Of a stretch of 64,000 nucleotides of DNA, positions 43,765 to 52,572 are shown in pieces; positions within the stretch are counted from its first letter, which is position 1; each line of letters begins with the position of its first letter. The notes under the pieces are model-generated. The model was not told the DNA's origin. It worked only from the letters and a program-made list of their open reading frames with translations, and searched no databases. Source of the DNA: Microvirga arabica (GTDB lineage: Bacteria > Pseudomonadota > Alphaproteobacteria > Rhizobiales > Beijerinckiaceae); assembly GCF_016811235.1 (NCBI RefSeq), contig NZ_JAFBID010000003.1, positions 62,001-126,000 on the forward strand, written 5' to 3'. The position numbers and the translations under genes were made by a program.

Positions 43765-44491
43765 TCAATCCCGCTCTAGCTTTTGGCCGATGTGCAGGTA
43801 ATCGGGACTGTACTGGGCCTCCTGCTGAAGGCGCTCCCAATCGTTGATAATCACGGTCTTGCCGCGTGTTGTGATGAGTCCATCAGCCCGAAGGTCTTGG
43901 AGCACTCGGTTGACGTGGACGGTGCTCATGCCGAAGGCATCACCCAACTCCCCCTGCGTGATCGGCAACTCATAACTGTCGTCCTTCATCAGGCCCACAG
44001 TGTTCAAGCGGTCCCGCATCTCGCAGAAAAAGGTGCATGAGGCGTTCACGGGCCTCCATTTGTCCAAGAGTGGTCATCCATATCCGATGCACGGCAGCAT
44101 CAATCAGCGTGGTTTGCCAAAGTACACGTGTCAGATACGGGTACTTCTTCGTAACTTCCTTCAAGTCGCTGTGAGCCACCTTGGCCACCGTACAGGCAGT
44201 GAGTGCCCCAACCCCGTCGTCTATCCTCTTCAGGAGGAAGCTGTGCAGGTCGGCGAAGTCACCGGGGATGTGAAAGGCCGTGATCTGCCGCTTGCCATCG
44301 AGCAAATGCTTGTGGCGGGTCGCGAAGCCCGACACAATGAGGCTGCTGTAATCCGGGGTGCTGCCTTCCGGCACAATGTCCTCCCGTGGCCCAAAGACGA
44401 CTGTTCGGGATGAGATTTCCCGAAGCACCTGTTTTTCCTCATCGGAGAGAGGACCATGCCGTTCAAGTTTGCCAATCAGCGGGTGGGACAT
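43765..44491 (-). pseudogene. Crp/Fnr regulator 3, frameshifted
   Basis: The 5' frame runs from ATG 44491 (MSHPLIGKLERHGPLSDEEK) through the effector domain to LMHLF and then leaves frame, stopping after DEGRQL at 43970. The winged-helix half (CEMRDRLNTVGL, AFGMSTVHVNRVLQDLRADG) lies in another frame to 43765. The break is at a run of five T (minus strand; A run 44027-44031): with four T the frame reads HLFCEMRDRLN and is continuous with paralogue regulator 2. It may be a true mutation, a slippage site or a sequencing error. Confidence 0.85.
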
Positions 44492-44517
44492 GCTGGCATT
44501 CCCCAAGGCCAAGGTTT

Positions 44518-44805
44518 TCATGGTGATTTAGAGGTGGAGGATGCCACGGCAAGCAATGCCTCGGATAGGCGCGGTGGCAGGGCCTCGATGAAGGGGATCG
44601 TCATCAACTCCCGGCCTGTCTCGTCCGCGATGACGATGGCATCATCGAGCAGGTCGTCTTTTCCTTGTTTAATGGCTTCAGCGAGAAGGTCTCGGATGCC
44701 ATTAAGAGCTTCGGTCCGAGCGGCATCGAGGTTGGGGCGCTCAATCCCTTCCGGGTCTTCGATGAGCCGGTCGCTCTGCCGGATGTGACGGTAATATCGG
44801 GGCAT
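44518..44805 (-). CDS. DUF6894 protein, copy 2
   Basis: 95 aa from ATG 44805. Opens MPRYYRHIRQSDRLIEDPEG and has NLDAARTEALNGIRDLLAEA, the DUF6894 pattern. Ends 26 bp before the frameshifted Crp/Fnr start on the same strand. Copy 1 at 36398 is also adjacent to a Crp/Fnr gene. Confidence 0.85.
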   Translation of the reverse strand: MPRYYRHIRQSDRLIEDPEGIERPNLDAARTEALNGIRDLLAEAIKQGKDDLLDDAIVIADETGRELMTIPFIEALPPRLSEALLAVASSTSKSP

Positions 44806-44955
44806 GTCCACAAACAAGGGTGTCCCTCCGTTGTTCCGCTATGATTTAGGTGGCGGAATGGCCCGCTCGTGGAACTTTAAAAGTTGCCAATTGGGTTGCT
44901 CCTGAACTGCGGCTTCCAGCCTTTCCATCGAGCCATCACACCATCGCCTGTGGTC

Positions 44956-44977
44956 GCACAATTACCGACTTATGGTC
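44956..44977. other. Right attachment-site half arm and core (attR)
   Basis: ATGGTC core at 44972-44977, preceded on the element side by GCACAATTACCG (44956-44967). Its partner in attL, read in reverse complement, is GCATAATCGCCG: 9 of 12 identical. Confidence 0.75.
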
Positions 44978-45676
44978 GAGCAGGCCGTTGCGCTCACGGG
45001 TCTCGATGAGCTCCCGCTCGGCGCGGGCAACGGTCTGATCGGCCTCCTGGGCCTCCAGGCGCAGGGCCTGGTTCTCTTCCGTGATGTTGCGGGCCCGCTC
45101 GGTCTCGATGGCGAGCTGGTTTTCAAGGTCGGCGACGATCGCCTCCTTGTCCTTCACGTTCAGGCGCAGGTCCTCGATGAAGCTGTCCTGCTCGCGGATC
45201 TTGGACTCGGCCTTGCGCAGCTGGGATACGGCGGCGTTGAGGTCGTCGACCGTGCGGGCATGGAGGCTGCCGAGATCCCCCAGCTCGCGGCGCAGGCTCT
45301 GAGCGGTCTCGGTTTCCTGCTTGAGCACCGCCTCGGTCTCGAGGAGCCGCGACTGGAGCTGCGGATAGCTGCGAATGAGCTCGGTCACCGGCTCGTTCAG
45401 GAGAGCGAAATCCTCCTTGAGGCTCCGCAGCTCCTCCAACCGGTCGATCATGTTGGCGAAGCGAACGCGGATCAGCTCGTTCTTCTGGCCGACCGAATCG
45501 AGCATGCCATTGGGCCGGACGATGATCGGCTCGGGCTTTTCCGGCGTAGCGGGAGCCGGAAGGGCCGGAGCGGCCGCCGCGCCGCCGCTCTGCGGCTGCG
45601 GCAGCAGAGGGACAGACTCGGCCTCATCGGGCTTTTTGCCAAAACGGTTCCTGAAAGACGTCCATCCCGAAGACAT
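44972..45676 (-). pseudogene. 5' half of the split coiled-coil protein gene
   Basis: N-terminal 235 residues of the interrupted protein. Begins MSSGWTSFRNRFGKKPDEAE, followed by a Pro/Ala-rich linker (about 25-50) and long coiled coil (about 60-235: SLKEDFALLNEPVTELIRSY to ERELIETRERNGLLDH). The frame continues 11 residues into the element (KSVIVRPQAMV) and stops at 44936. The rest of the gene is at 30529-31350. Soluble with no signal peptide; resembles cytoskeletal or chromosome-partition type coiled coils but no specific family is assigned. Confidence 0.9.
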
Positions 45677-45776
45677 GATGCCGGCCCTTACGTCCTGAAA
45701 TTCATACTTTCCTAACTTTTACCCCAGTCGGGCGCAGTTTTGAAACAAAATTTCGTTGCGTAAGAATGTAGCAGCC

Positions 45777-47132
45777 TCACTCTGCTGCGATGGTTAACGG
45801 CTGACCGGAGCGCTTACCGAATCCCGCCTCCTCCAGGGTTTCAGGCATCGGGCCGCCGGTCGCCCAGTCGAGAAGCTCGACCGTATGGACGATGGGGATT
45901 CCGGTGCCCTGCCCGATCTGGGTCATGCAGCCGATATTGCCCGTGGCGATGAGGTCGGGCTTGGTGCGCTCGATATTGGCGACCTTGCGGGCCCGGAGCT
46001 GGGCGGCGATCTCGGGCTGCAGCAGGTTGTAGGTGCCGGCCGAGCCGCAGCAGATATGCCCCTCGGGCACGTCCTTCACGGTGAAGCCCGCCTTCTTCAG
46101 CAGGGTCTTCGGTTCGGTGCGGATGGCCTGACCGTGCTGCATGGAGCAGGCGGAATGATAGGCCACCACGAGATCCGTCTCCCGCACCGGCTCCATGAGG
46201 GTCAGGGACGTGACGTATTCGGTAACGTCCTTGGCGATGGCGGACACGCGGGCCGCCTTCTCGGCATAATCCGGGTCCTCCCGGAACATGAAGCCGTAAT
46301 CCTTGATCGTGGTGCCGCAGCCGGACGCAGTGATGACGATGGCATCCAGCCCCTCCCCGTCCATCTCGGCGATCCAAGCGTCGATGTTGCGCTTGGCGAA
46401 GCCATGGCTTTGCTCGTCCCGGCCCATGTGGTGGACGAGCGCGCCGCAGCAGCCCTCCCCCTTGGGTTGGACCACATCGACGCCGTGGCGGTTGAGGAGG
46501 CGGATGGCGGCCTCGTTGAAGCCGGGCTTGAGCACGGGCTGGGCGCAGCCGGACAGGATGGCGACGCGGCCCCGGCGCTCACCATGCGCTTGAAACGTCC
46601 CGGGCTGGTCGAAAGGAGAGCGGGCCGGCACCCGCGCCGGCGCCAGCTCGATCATGGCCTGCAGGCGGTTGCCGACCAGCGGCAGCGCGCCGATGAGACC
46701 TTTGAGGGGCTTGGCCATCATCGCGGCGCCGAGCGCGAAGCGGAAACGGTTCGGATAGGGCAGCACGGTGGCGAGAACCCAGCGCAGAAGCCGGTCGTGC
46801 CAGGGCCGCGTATAGGTGGCCTCGATATAGGCGCGGGCATGATCGACCAAGTGCATGTAATGCACGCCGGACGGGCACGTCGTCATGCAGGACAGGCACG
46901 AGAGGCAGCGGTCGATGTGCTTGACCACCTCGGGAGAGGCGGGCTTACCGCTCTCCAGCATGTCCTTCATCAGGTAGATGCGCCCGCGCGGAGAATCAAG
47001 CTCGTCCCCGAGCAGCAGGTAGGTTGGGCAGGTCGCCGTGCAGAAGCCGCAATGAACGCAGGTGCGGAGAATCTTCTCCGACGCCGCCATGGCGGGATCT
47101 CTCAATTGATCGGGCGTAAAATTGGTTTGCAT
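45777..47132 (-). CDS. glcF: Glycolate oxidase iron-sulfur subunit
   Basis: 451 aa. Two N-terminal [4Fe-4S] motifs, CVHCGFCTATCP at about 25-36 and CLSCLSCMTTCP at about 74-85, are followed by two CCG-type domains (GEGCCGALVHH, HICCGSAGTYN) that bind the electron carrier cluster. It passes electrons from GlcD/GlcE to the quinone pool at the inner membrane. It follows glcE by 62 bp. No GlcC regulator is nearby. Confidence 0.95.
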   Translation of the reverse strand: MQTNFTPDQLRDPAMAASEKILRTCVHCGFCTATCPTYLLLGDELDSPRGRIYLMKDMLESGKPASPEVVKHIDRCLSCLSCMTTCPSGVHYMHLVDHARAYIEATYTRPWHDRLLRWVLATVLPYPNRFRFALGAAMMAKPLKGLIGALPLVGNRLQAMIELAPARVPARSPFDQPGTFQAHGERRGRVAILSGCAQPVLKPGFNEAAIRLLNRHGVDVVQPKGEGCCGALVHHMGRDEQSHGFAKRNIDAWIAEMDGEGLDAIVITASGCGTTIKDYGFMFREDPDYAEKAARVSAIAKDVTEYVTSLTLMEPVRETDLVVAYHSACSMQHGQAIRTEPKTLLKKAGFTVKDVPEGHICCGSAGTYNLLQPEIAAQLRARKVANIERTKPDLIATGNIGCMTQIGQGTGIPIVHTVELLDWATGGPMPETLEEAGFGKRSGQPLTIAAE

Positions 47133-47194
47133 GACGGATCAAAAATACTTTCTGCCAATAGCCACTATCAGATTACGCTCTTTGCACGCATTGA

Positions 47195-48379
47195 CTACAC
47201 CCCCGCATACATCCTCCCCGGATTGAGAATCCCGGCCGGATCGAAGGAGGCCTTGATGCCGCGGGTCAGCGTCATCAGCGCGTCGGATTGCGGCTCGAAC
47301 ACGTCGAGGGCCGAGCGCACCTCGGCGGGCGCACGCACAAGTGTGGCGTGGCCGCCATGGGTTCTGGTGGCTTCGCGCAAGACCGAAGCACCGGCATCGC
47401 CGTCGACCGGCGTCGAGATCCAGACGAGGCCGCCGCCCCAATCGTAGAACCATTGCGCGTCGAGAGCCTGCGCCACATGCGCGGCCACATCGGGTCCCTT
47501 GGTCGGTGCGGTGGAGACGCGCCAGATTGCGCGTTGACTCTGATCGGTTAGGATCGTTGCGTCGCGCACCGATTGCCAGAGCGCCTCGGCGCCCACGCCT
47601 TCGAGAATGTCCATGAACCGGAAGCGCTTCAGCAGGCGCTTGAGTTCGTTCATGCGGTAATCGACGGACACCCGGAAGCCTTCGAGCCGGATCAGCGTGC
47701 TGCCGCCGCGCCGGTCCCGGTCGGGGAGATGCGCGGCGCCCGTCACATCGAAGGGCGAGCCGAGGGCCATGGACAGGGCCTCGATGGCCTGATTATCGTC
47801 GAGGCCGCGGATGACCAGCGTTGCCATGCGCTCCGGTTTCGGGAGCACCTTGAAGGTGACTTCGGTGAGAAAGCCGAGCGTGCCCCAGGAGCCCGCCATG
47901 AGCTTCACGAGATCGAGCCCCGTGACGTTCTTCATCACGCGCCCGCCCGACTTCACCACCTCGCCGCGCCCGTTGACGAAGCGCGCGCCGATGAGGCTGT
48001 CGCGGGCCGCCCCCGCCATGATCCGGCGCGGGCCGGAGATGTTCATGGCAGCGATCGCCCCGATGGTGGGATCGCCCCTGGTGCCGAGGATCGAACGATA
48101 GTCCATCGGCTCGAAGGGCAGCTCTTGTCCCTTTACGGCGAGAACGCGCATGACCTCCAGCACCGGCGTGCCGCTTTTGGCCGAGATCACGAGTTCGGCC
48201 GGCTCGTAGAGCGTGATGCCCGACATGGCGGCGGACGAAATCGAGGCATCGGTCTGGTTCGGACGCCCCATGGGCGCCTTGGTGCCGTTACCGGCCACGT
48301 TCAGCAACGTGCCCTTGTCGGCCGCGTCGCGGATGATGATGGAGGCGTCCTGCTCGTCGCGGGGGGTGTGAACGGTCAC
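47195..48379 (-). CDS. glcE: Glycolate oxidase FAD-binding subunit
   Basis: 394 aa from GTG 48379, which overlaps the glcD stop by 3 bp (tca/cac), so the upstream open frame to 49312 inside glcD is a shadow. FAD-binding PCMH domain with GTRGDPTIGAIAAMNISGPR and GGRVMKNVTGLDLVKLMAGS. It acts with GlcD and GlcF to oxidise glycolate to glyoxylate. Confidence 0.93.
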   Translation of the reverse strand: MTVHTPRDEQDASIIIRDAADKGTLLNVAGNGTKAPMGRPNQTDASISSAAMSGITLYEPAELVISAKSGTPVLEVMRVLAVKGQELPFEPMDYRSILGTRGDPTIGAIAAMNISGPRRIMAGAARDSLIGARFVNGRGEVVKSGGRVMKNVTGLDLVKLMAGSWGTLGFLTEVTFKVLPKPERMATLVIRGLDDNQAIEALSMALGSPFDVTGAAHLPDRDRRGGSTLIRLEGFRVSVDYRMNELKRLLKRFRFMDILEGVGAEALWQSVRDATILTDQSQRAIWRVSTAPTKGPDVAAHVAQALDAQWFYDWGGGLVWISTPVDGDAGASVLREATRTHGGHATLVRAPAEVRSALDVFEPQSDALMTLTRGIKASFDPAGILNPGRMYAGV

Positions 48380-49809
48380 GCGGCGAACCTTCCTTCGAGC
48401 GGAAACACTTTTGCCGGGTTGAGGAGCCAGCCGGGATCGAACACGCCGCGCACGCGCATCTGCTGCTCCAGATCGACAGGGTTGAACTGGTAGGTCATGA
48501 GGTCGCGCTTCTCGATGCCCACCCCATGCTCGCCGGTGAGACAGCCGCCGACCTCGACGCAGAGTTTCAGGATGTCCTCGCCGGCCTTCTCGGCCTTTTC
48601 CATCTCGCCCGGCACGTTGGTGTTGAACATGACAAGCGGATGCAGGTTGCCGTCGCCCGCATGGAATACGTTGGCGACGCCGAGCCCATAGGACTTCACG
48701 ATCTCGTCGATGCGCTTGAGCACATAAGGCAGCTGGCCGGTCGGGATCGTGCCGTCCATGCAGATGTAGTCGGCGACGCGGCCCGTGGCGCCGAAGGCCG
48801 ATTTGCGGCCCTTCCAGATCGCCGCGCTCTCGGCCTCCGACTGCGAGACCTTCATGGTCTTGGGCTTGAACGGTTCGGCGATGGCGACAATGCGGCGCAG
48901 CATGTCGTCGATCTCCTGGTCCGAGCCCTCGACCTCGACGATCAGCATGGCCTCCACGTCGAGCGGATAACCTGCATGGGCGAAAGCCTCGCAGATCTGG
49001 ATCGCCGGCTTGTCCATGTATTCGAGCGCCACCGGAATGATGCCCGCGCCGATGATCGCCGCCACGCAGGCGCCCGCATCCTCCGCCTTCTCGAAGCCGA
49101 AGAGTGCTGGCCTCGCGCCTTCCGCCGCGCGCAGGATCCGCACCACCGCTTCCGTGACCACGCCGAGCTGGCCTTCCGAGCCGCAGACGAGGCCGAGGAT
49201 GTCGTAGCCTGCGGCATCGAGATGTTCGCCCCCGATCTCCACCACGGTGCCATCGAGCATCACCAGGGTGACGCCCAGAAGGTTGTTGGTGGTCACGCCG
49301 TATTTCAGGCAATGGGCGCCGCCGGAATTCATCGCGATGTTGCCGGCAATCGTGCAGGCGAGCTGGCTCGACGGATCGGGCGCGTAGAAAAAGCCCTCAT
49401 AGGCCACGGCCTGGCTGATGCCGAGATTGGTGATGCCGGCCTGTACCCGCGCGGTGCGCCCCTCGAAGCTCACATCGAGCACCCGGTTCATCTTGGCGAC
49501 GCCGAGCACGATGGCGTCCTCCTGCGGGATCGCCCCGCCGCAGAGCGACGTACCGGCCCCGCGCGGCACCACCTTGACTCCATGGTCGTGGCAGAAGCGC
49601 ATGATGGCCGAGACCTCCTGCGTGGTGGAGGGCAGCACGACCGCGAGCGGCATCTGACGGTAGGCGGTGAGGCCATCCGTTTCGAAGGCGCGGCGCTCAT
49701 CCTCCGAGACGATCAGGGCCTCCGACGCGACAAGGCGCCCCAGCCCCTCGATGATCTCCCGCCGGCGCGCCAGAACAGCCTGGTCCGGTTTGGGAAATGC
49801 AATGGTCAT
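48376..49809 (-). CDS. glcD: Glycolate oxidase, FAD-linked subunit
   Basis: 477 aa. FAD-binding PCMH domain (about 50-230) with VVPRGAGTSLCGGAIP and NSGGAHCLKYGVT, and a C-terminal FAD-linked oxidase domain ending GVFDPGWLLNPAKVFP. HAGDGNLHPLVMFN is the conserved segment. It oxidises glycolate (or D-lactate). First gene of glcDEF; divergent from a cytochrome c gene with 136 bp between. Confidence 0.94.
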   Translation of the reverse strand: MTIAFPKPDQAVLARRREIIEGLGRLVASEALIVSEDERRAFETDGLTAYRQMPLAVVLPSTTQEVSAIMRFCHDHGVKVVPRGAGTSLCGGAIPQEDAIVLGVAKMNRVLDVSFEGRTARVQAGITNLGISQAVAYEGFFYAPDPSSQLACTIAGNIAMNSGGAHCLKYGVTTNNLLGVTLVMLDGTVVEIGGEHLDAAGYDILGLVCGSEGQLGVVTEAVVRILRAAEGARPALFGFEKAEDAGACVAAIIGAGIIPVALEYMDKPAIQICEAFAHAGYPLDVEAMLIVEVEGSDQEIDDMLRRIVAIAEPFKPKTMKVSQSEAESAAIWKGRKSAFGATGRVADYICMDGTIPTGQLPYVLKRIDEIVKSYGLGVANVFHAGDGNLHPLVMFNTNVPGEMEKAEKAGEDILKLCVEVGGCLTGEHGVGIEKRDLMTYQFNPVDLEQQMRVRGVFDPGWLLNPAKVFPLEGRFAA

Positions 49810-49945
49810 GGAAGCCTCCTTTGAGGATCGTCGCCTGCGCCCGAGGAATGGCTACCTTAACAATAAGGCGGCTTTCCCCGTGAGCTTTTTCCAATAATGT
49901 AGAATCTCTCTAAGATGGGACAGGTGTCCAGCAAAGGAGTTTTTG

Positions 49946-50335
49946 ATGCGTTCCTTCGTTCTATCCGCCGCGCTCGTCCTCCTCGGCCTCAATCAGGCCC
50001 AGGCTCAGGATGCCGCCGCCGGCGAGAAGGTCTTTGCCCAGTGCCGCGCCTGCCATCAGGTAGGCGAGAACGCCAAGAACGCCGTAGGCCCGGTTCTGAA
50101 CGGCCTCTTCGGTCGCCCGGCCGGCACGGTGGAAGGTTACAACTACTCCCCGGCCAACAAGAACTCGGGCATCACCTGGGACGAGGCGGTTTTCCGCGAA
50201 TACATCCAGAACCCGCGCGCCAAGATCCCCGGCACCAAGATGGTCTATGCCGGCCTCAAGGACGAGCAGCGCATCACTGACCTCGTTGCCTATCTCAAGC
50301 AGTTCAACGCTCAGGGCCAGAAAGCCACCCAATGA
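49946..50335 (+). CDS. Class I cytochrome c (c2/c550 type)
   Basis: 129 aa from ATG 49946 with AAAGGAG 8 bases upstream. Signal peptide 1-20, ending QAQAQD. Haem motif CRACH at about 33-37, and the axial Met in PGTKMVYAG. The mature protein is a ~110-residue periplasmic electron carrier. Its stop overlaps lutA start (ATGA), which is unusual: an exported cytochrome is coupled to cytoplasmic lactate oxidation genes. It could take electrons from quinol or a periplasmic dehydrogenase. Confidence 0.94.
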   Translation: MRSFVLSAALVLLGLNQAQAQDAAAGEKVFAQCRACHQVGENAKNAVGPVLNGLFGRPAGTVEGYNYSPANKNSGITWDEAVFREYIQNPRAKIPGTKMVYAGLKDEQRITDLVAYLKQFNAQGQKATQ

Positions 50336-51129
50336 GCGCCATGCCCTTCCCCGCCCGCCCGGAAAAACCTCGGGTGGGTCTGTTCGTCACCTGCCTCGTC
50401 GACCTGATGCGCCCCTCCGTGGGTTTCGCCGCCGTGAAGCTTCTGGAGGATGCCGGCTGCACAGTCGAGGCACCGGTCCAGACCTGCTGCGGCCAGCCGG
50501 CCTACAACTCCGGCGACCGGGGCACCACGCGCGATCTGGCAATGCGCATGATCGAGGCGTTTCAGGGCTACGACTATGTGGTGGCCCCCTCGGGTTCCTG
50601 CGCGGGCATGATCAAGGCCCATTACCCGGAACTGTTCGAGGAGGATCCGAACTGGCGCGCCAAGGCCGACGCTCTCGCAACTAAGACCTATGAGCTCACG
50701 AGCTTCCTGGTCGATGTGCTCGGCGTCACGAAGGTAGACGCCTCGTTCAACGGTGCCGTGACCTATCACGATTCCTGCTCGGGCCTGCGGGAGCTCAAGG
50801 TGAAGACCCAGCCGCGCAGGCTGCTCGCCAGCGTGGAGGGCCTTACCCTCGTCGAGATGAAGGACAGCGACGTCTGCTGCGGGTTCGGCGGCACCTTCGC
50901 GGTGAAGTACAGCGACATCTCCGGCGCCATCGTCGAGGCCAAGGCCAAGAACATCGAGGAGGCTCAGGCCCCAACCGTGCTCGCGGGCGATCTCGGCTGC
51001 CTGATGAACATGGCCGGCAAGCTGAGCCGTGACGGCAGGCCCGTTCAGGTGCGTCACGTTGCCGAGGTGCTGGCCGGCATGACCGACGAGCCGCCGATCG
51101 GTGCTGCAAAAGCCGATGCGATCAAGTAG
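50332..51129 (+). CDS. lutA: Lactate utilisation Fe-S protein
   Basis: 265 aa. Two CCG domains: the first with TCLVDLMRPS and PVQTCCGQPAYNSG, the second with DSCSGLRELK and DSDVCCGFGGTF. This is the LutA (LldE/YkgE) subunit of the three-protein L-lactate dehydrogenase LutABC, which oxidises L-lactate to pyruvate. Coupled to the cytochrome c gene upstream; lutB starts 10 bp downstream. Confidence 0.95.
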   Translation: MSAMPFPARPEKPRVGLFVTCLVDLMRPSVGFAAVKLLEDAGCTVEAPVQTCCGQPAYNSGDRGTTRDLAMRMIEAFQGYDYVVAPSGSCAGMIKAHYPELFEEDPNWRAKADALATKTYELTSFLVDVLGVTKVDASFNGAVTYHDSCSGLRELKVKTQPRRLLASVEGLTLVEMKDSDVCCGFGGTFAVKYSDISGAIVEAKAKNIEEAQAPTVLAGDLGCLMNMAGKLSRDGRPVQVRHVAEVLAGMTDEPPIGAAKADAIK

Positions 51130-51138
51130 ACATCATTC

Positions 51139-52572
51139 ATGACCGTTCATTCCACCTCCCCTCAGTTCAAGCAGAATGCCGCGCGGGCGCTGAACGACGA
51201 TCAGCTGCAGAAGGCGCTCGGCAACGTGAAGCAGGGCTTCATCGACAAGCGCCAGATGGCGGCCGACAAGCTGCCGGAATTCGAGGCGCTGCGGGACTCG
51301 GCGCGCGACATCAAGAACCACACGCTGGAACATCTCGACCTCTACCTCGAGGCTTATGAGGAGAAGGTGAAAGCGTCCGGCGGACATGTGCATTTCGCCC
51401 GCGACGCGGCAGAGGCCCGCGACATCATCCTGAGCATCTGCCGCGAGACGGGCGCGAAGACGGTGACGAAGGGCAAGTCCATGATCTCGGAAGAGATCGG
51501 GATCAACCACCACCTGGAGGCCAACGGCATCACGCCTGTCGAGACCGATCTCGGCGAATACATCATCCAGCTGCGGGGCGAGTTGCCGAGCCACATCATC
51601 GCCCCCGCCGTCCACCTCAACGCCACCCAGGTGGAAGAGGATTTCCGGCGCGTTCACACCCATCTCGATGCCAAGCGCGATCTCTCCGAGCCCGTGCAGT
51701 TGCTGACCGAAGCACGCGCCGTGCTGCGCGAGCGCTTCCTCGCGGCCGATGTGGGCATTACCGGCGCCAACTTCCTGGTGGCCGAGACCGGCACCTCGAT
51801 CATCGTCACCAACGAGGGCAACGGCGATCTGACGCAGATCCTGCCCAAGACCCATATCGTGCTCGCGTCCATCGAGAAGCTCGTGCCGACGCTGGAGGAC
51901 GTGAGCCAGCTCCTGCGCGTGCTCGCCCGCTCGGCGACGGGCCAGGAGCTGTCGGTCTATACCACCTTCTCCACCGGCCCCCGCCGCAGCACGGATGCGG
52001 ATGGGCCGGAGAACTACCATGTGGTCATCCTCGACAACGGGCGCTCTTCCATGCTCGGCACGGCCTTCGAGGAGATGCTGCGCTGCATCCGCTGCGGCGC
52101 CTGCATGAACCATTGCCCGGTCTATCACGCGGTCGGCGGGCACGCCTATGGCTGGGTCTATCCCGGCCCCATGGGCGCGGTGCTCACACCCTCGCTGATC
52201 GGCGTCGACAAGGCGGGCCACCTGCCCAATGCCTCCACCTTCTGCGGCCGCTGCGAGAGCGTGTGCCCGGTGCGCATTCCGCTGCCCAAGCTCATGCGCC
52301 ACTGGCGCGAGCGCGAATTCGAGCGGCACCTGACGCCCGCCACCGTGCGCTCCGGCCTCCAGCTCTGGGGCTTCTTCGCCAAGCGCCCGGCCCTCTATCG
52401 CTTCGCAACCCGCGCGGCGATGGGTGCGCTGGCCCTGGCAGGCCGCCAGCGCGGCCGCTTCGCGTGGCTTCCGATGGCGAAAGGCTGGACGAAATACCGG
52501 GACTTCCCGGCCCCGCAGGGCGAGACGTTCCAGCAGCGCTGGACGCGCGAGCGCAAGGGAGCCCGCGCATGA
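51139..52572 (+). CDS. lutB: Lactate utilisation Fe-S protein
   Basis: 477 aa, LutB (LldF/YkgF) family. The N-terminal LUD-type domain includes GAKTVTKGKSMISEEIGINH and TGANFLVAETGTSIIVTNEG. Two [4Fe-4S] motifs near residues 316-329 (CIRCGACMNHCPVY) and 369-380 (CGRCESVCPVRIP). The stop overlaps the lutC start (ATGA). Confidence 0.95.
   Translation: MTVHSTSPQFKQNAARALNDDQLQKALGNVKQGFIDKRQMAADKLPEFEALRDSARDIKNHTLEHLDLYLEAYEEKVKASGGHVHFARDAAEARDIILSICRETGAKTVTKGKSMISEEIGINHHLEANGITPVETDLGEYIIQLRGELPSHIIAPAVHLNATQVEEDFRRVHTHLDAKRDLSEPVQLLTEARAVLRERFLAADVGITGANFLVAETGTSIIVTNEGNGDLTQILPKTHIVLASIEKLVPTLEDVSQLLRVLARSATGQELSVYTTFSTGPRRSTDADGPENYHVVILDNGRSSMLGTAFEEMLRCIRCGACMNHCPVYHAVGGHAYGWVYPGPMGAVLTPSLIGVDKAGHLPNASTFCGRCESVCPVRIPLPKLMRHWREREFERHLTPATVRSGLQLWGFFAKRPALYRFATRAAMGALALAGRQRGRFAWLPMAKGWTKYRDFPAPQGETFQQRWTRERKGARA

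Larger units (their letters stand above)
31351..44977. mobile_element. Integrated element of 13.6 kb (serine-integrase type)
   Basis: Boundaries are set by the ATGGTC repeat and by restoration of the interrupted coiled-coil reading frame when the segment is removed. The large serine integrase lies 52 bp inside the left end. Cargo includes a second serine recombinase, an HUH-like nuclease, a phage-replication-like protein, Crp/Fnr regulators, DUF6894 proteins, a response regulator and small membrane proteins. No conjugation, capsid or antibiotic-resistance genes are recognisable. Base composition is visibly less GC-rich than the flanks. Confidence 0.9.

Noticed and set aside
47195..49312. 705-codon open frame across glcE and glcD
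   Set aside because: The part before 48379 is a shadow of glcD; GlcE homology begins at the GTG overlapping the glcD stop.
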